From positions 1 to 19,292 of the forward strand of contig SDVU01000148.1 of NCBI GenBank assembly GCA_016256075.1: a stretch of DNA of 19,292 bases, read 5' to 3'. How positions within the stretch are numbered: the stretch's first letter is position 1; each line of letters starts with the position of its first letter. Position numbers and translations under genes: made by a program. Shown piece by piece: positions 17,200 through 19,292 of the stretch. The stretch comes from Dictyocoela muelleri. Taxonomy: Eukaryota > Microsporidia. A model generated the notes under the pieces. The model was not told the origin of the DNA. It did not search any database and saw only the letters and a program-made list of their open reading frames with translations.

Positions 17200-18300
17200 T
17201 GAAGTCCTTTTGTCCATGCTTCCATATTATTTATGCCTTTTATAAAGTGTAATTAATAGTCCATTTCTTCTAACAATATTTTCTATCGTTGAACTCTTTT
17301 ATTATAAGAATCAGTGTTAGATCTCATATTGTTGTTATCGTATGAATATCAGCCTAGAATCAAAAATAATATTTTTTTAATGTTGTATCGTTTTCATTAT
17401 TGTTAACAGATCTTTTTCCAAAACAGTGTATTTAATTTCTGATTTCTACAATTTATAGCTATAAATGATATTAAGTTTATTATTTTGAGTAAATGTATAT
17501 CCTAAAACTATCTCAGAAGCATCTGCTGTAATTTTAAATAATAATTATAATTAGGAGAGTAAAGTAGTGTTTTGCTTTTAATATCTTGATAAATTTTTTA
17601 AAAATTGTAGAGTCTGTATAATTCCATTTGAAAGGTATTTTTTTGAGAAATTTTGTTTGTAATTGGACTTATTCTTTTCAGATAAATTAGTGATATATGG
17701 AATAACCAATTAATTAATGCAACTAATTTCATAATATCTTTATATGAATTTGATGTTTTAAAATCTTTTAATTTTTCAATTCTTGAAATATCTTGTGTTA
17801 CTCTATTTTTAGGAATAATATTTTCTAGATATATAACTTTATTCCGACAAAATCGCGATTTTAAAAAAAATTGTAGAAGCACCTGCCTCATTAAGAAAAT
17901 TAATAACTTCATTTAAAAGTTACATATTCAATTCAATAGAATTTGAAAAAATTAAAATATTATAAAAAAATACGTACAAAATCTAAATTAGCAAAAAGTT
18001 CATTCATACATTTCTGAAATGCTCTTGGGGCGTTAATTAGTTTAAAGGACATTCTAAATTATTCAAAATGTCTCCAAGGAACAACAAAAGCCGTTTTATG
18101 ATTATCATCATCATGAATAGGAATTTGATAATATCCCATATAAGATCTATTGTAAAAAAACTTAGCTGGTTTAAGTGTATGTAATTGTTCGTGTATATTT
18201 GGATATGAATATACGAATTTTAGAGTTTTAGAATTTATTTTCATAAAGTTAACAACAAGTCTAATTGACCCGTTATTCTTGAGAATTGGAAAGGCGGGTG
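17200..18300 (-). pseudogene. Ty3/gypsy reverse transcriptase and RNase H region (fossil)
   Basis: The reverse transcriptase part spans about 17700-18300. It is recognisable by the family's N-terminal fingers and palm blocks near 18060-18290 (the YP-PNI and GY-QIPI patterns) and by the connection region at about 17600-17830. RNase H follows at about 17215-17560, with the family's TDAS-like block near 17500. In a live element these copy RNA into DNA and remove the RNA strand. It is a broken fossil, cut off at its 3' side by the MULE-2 interval. Confidence 0.85.
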
Positions 18301-18599
18301 GGGCATATAATGAGTTGCTAATTTGAATAATTTTAAAGATTAAAAGTATTGTATTACAGTTTTTACTTCATCTTGAAGTCATAAGCTTTAAGATATGGTT
18401 TGTAGGAAATTTCTTAAATATCATTTATGTTATGTTAAGTCCTTCTGATGATATTTTTCTCAGCTCAGGCTTTTTTTGACATTATTATGATATCTTTTAC
18501 TGATTTAGGGAGATTATCATGTTCGTCGAATTTGTTTGTATACTTTTAACAACCAATTGATAATCAGGAGAATTTTTATGTTTCATTGTCTTTACTCTC

Positions 18600-19100
18600 T
18601 ATTTTAAATGTTTTGTTTATAAATATGATTTCATTTCGGTTGTAGTCAATAATGACATTTTTCTTTTTCAATAATAAAATACCGAGATTGATATCTTTAT
18701 ATAAATTTTTAATAGAGAAAACTTAGTTTCTATGTTCATAAGATTATTTTTAATTGTATTAAAAGAAATAATTTTGCATATTCAGAATTATAACTTTGTT
18801 CTTGATTTCCATAAATGACATTGTGGATCTTATCTTTAAATGTGTAAATTATTTGTTTTCACAAAGTATCCATTAATATAGTTTGAACTCGCACCAGTAT
18901 CGATAGTTAAAATTGCTTTTACATTTTAGATTTCACCTTTTATTTGTAATAAATAAATTATTGGCTTCGGTTCTTGTATAATAAGATCTTTTTTATATTT
19001 ATTTTGAAAATTATTATGTTTATTTTTATAGGCTAATTTTCGACAAAATTCGGTGTTGGAATTCTTAGTTTTATAATATTTGCAATATTTATTATCTATT
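18600..19100 (-). pseudogene. Ty3/gypsy protease and Gag zinc-knuckle region (fossil)
   Basis: An aspartic protease DTGA motif is readable at about 18880-18905, with the rest of the protease domain toward 18600. Upstream on the coding strand, near 19030-19100, is a cysteine-containing stretch resembling the CCHC nucleocapsid knuckle of Gag. The order Gag knuckle then protease then RT is normal for gypsy. Broken fossil. Confidence 0.72.
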
Positions 19101-19292
19101 TTTTTATCGATATTATTTCTGTTAAATTTAGTATATGTATCAATGCTTTCGCCTCTAGCTAATTTTATGACGTTTTCTCAATTGAATTATATGTTCTTTT
19201 TTTTTAAGTAGATGTGAGGTTTTATTTTGCAGCCTCAAATTTCGTTGCTTTACCCAATTCTTAAAAAAAATCAAATAAAAAAAAAACGCTGA
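19101..19292 (-). other. Probable Gag-side sequence of the gypsy fossil
   Basis: Lies upstream of the zinc knuckle on the coding strand, so it should be Gag. It is too decayed and too short here to confirm. The window ends inside it. Confidence 0.35.

Larger units (their letters stand above)
13914..19292 (-). mobile_element. Ty3/gypsy retroelement fossil, runs off right edge
   Basis: A minus-strand LTR retroelement fossil inserted in repeat R. From its 3' end: LTR (13914-14115), integrase (about 14190-15070), RNase H, reverse transcriptase, protease and a Gag zinc knuckle (to about 19100). The PR-RT-RH-IN order identifies Ty3/gypsy. The 5' LTR and most of Gag lie beyond the window. A MULE and a palindrome sit inside it, with partly duplicated RNase H sequence either side, so it may be two related copies. 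It is broken throughout, with well over ten breaks. Age cannot be set by LTR comparison here, but its decay suggests it is old. Confidence 0.88.

Overview
This window is extremely A+T-rich, roughly four fifths or more by eye (not counted). I see no intact, recognisable host gene in 19.3 kb. It is a pile of decayed transposable elements in AT-rich sequence. The mix is two MULEs with FLYWCH zinc fingers, a Merlin/ISXO2-like element, a ZBED5/Buster-like hAT, a Tc1-like element and a Ty3/gypsy retroelement. With this base composition, the mix best fits a eukaryote with an expanded, AT-rich, TE-laden genome. A large-genome microsporidian is my favoured guess, but nothing in the window proves it.

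Left half (1-7860). Bases 190-1478 are one copy of an unidentified long repeat, here called R. Bases 1479-2870 hold nothing I can name. From 2880 to 6605 there are four direct copies of a roughly 130-150 bp repeat, here called X (2880, 3884, 5554, 6451). They bracket two inverted-repeat-bounded, apparently non-coding elements (3021-3877 and 5712-6450) and a plus-strand MULE transposase relic (about 4195-5370). A Merlin/ISXO2-like transposase relic follows (about 6745-7600), with GCCGGTTGAT motifs at both ends. A 54-codon open frame with unusually balanced base composition (7695-7859) overlaps the right-hand motif. I could not identify it.

Right half (8118-19292). This is a second copy of R, split by three insertions whose positions can be read against copy 1 as an empty-site control. 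The first is a minus-strand hAT of 2,151 bp (8389-10539) with CAG-starting inverted ends and an 8-bp target duplication. The second is an unidentified insertion with GC-rich ends (about 11221-13583), itself interrupted by a Tc1-like element (11985-13420) flanked by TA. The third is a minus-strand Ty3/gypsy fossil from its 3' LTR (13914-14115) through integrase, RNase H, RT, protease and zinc knuckle to the window edge. A minus-strand MULE and a perfect-centred palindrome (15489-15732) lie inside the gypsy region, and two divergent copies of the RNase H end flank them.

How it works together. There is no operon or pathway here. The information is stratigraphic: R is oldest, then hAT, the unknown insertion and gypsy, then Tc1 and MULE nested inside those. 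Every transposase is broken, so none of these copies should be autonomous. Enough catalytic motifs remain to name the families.
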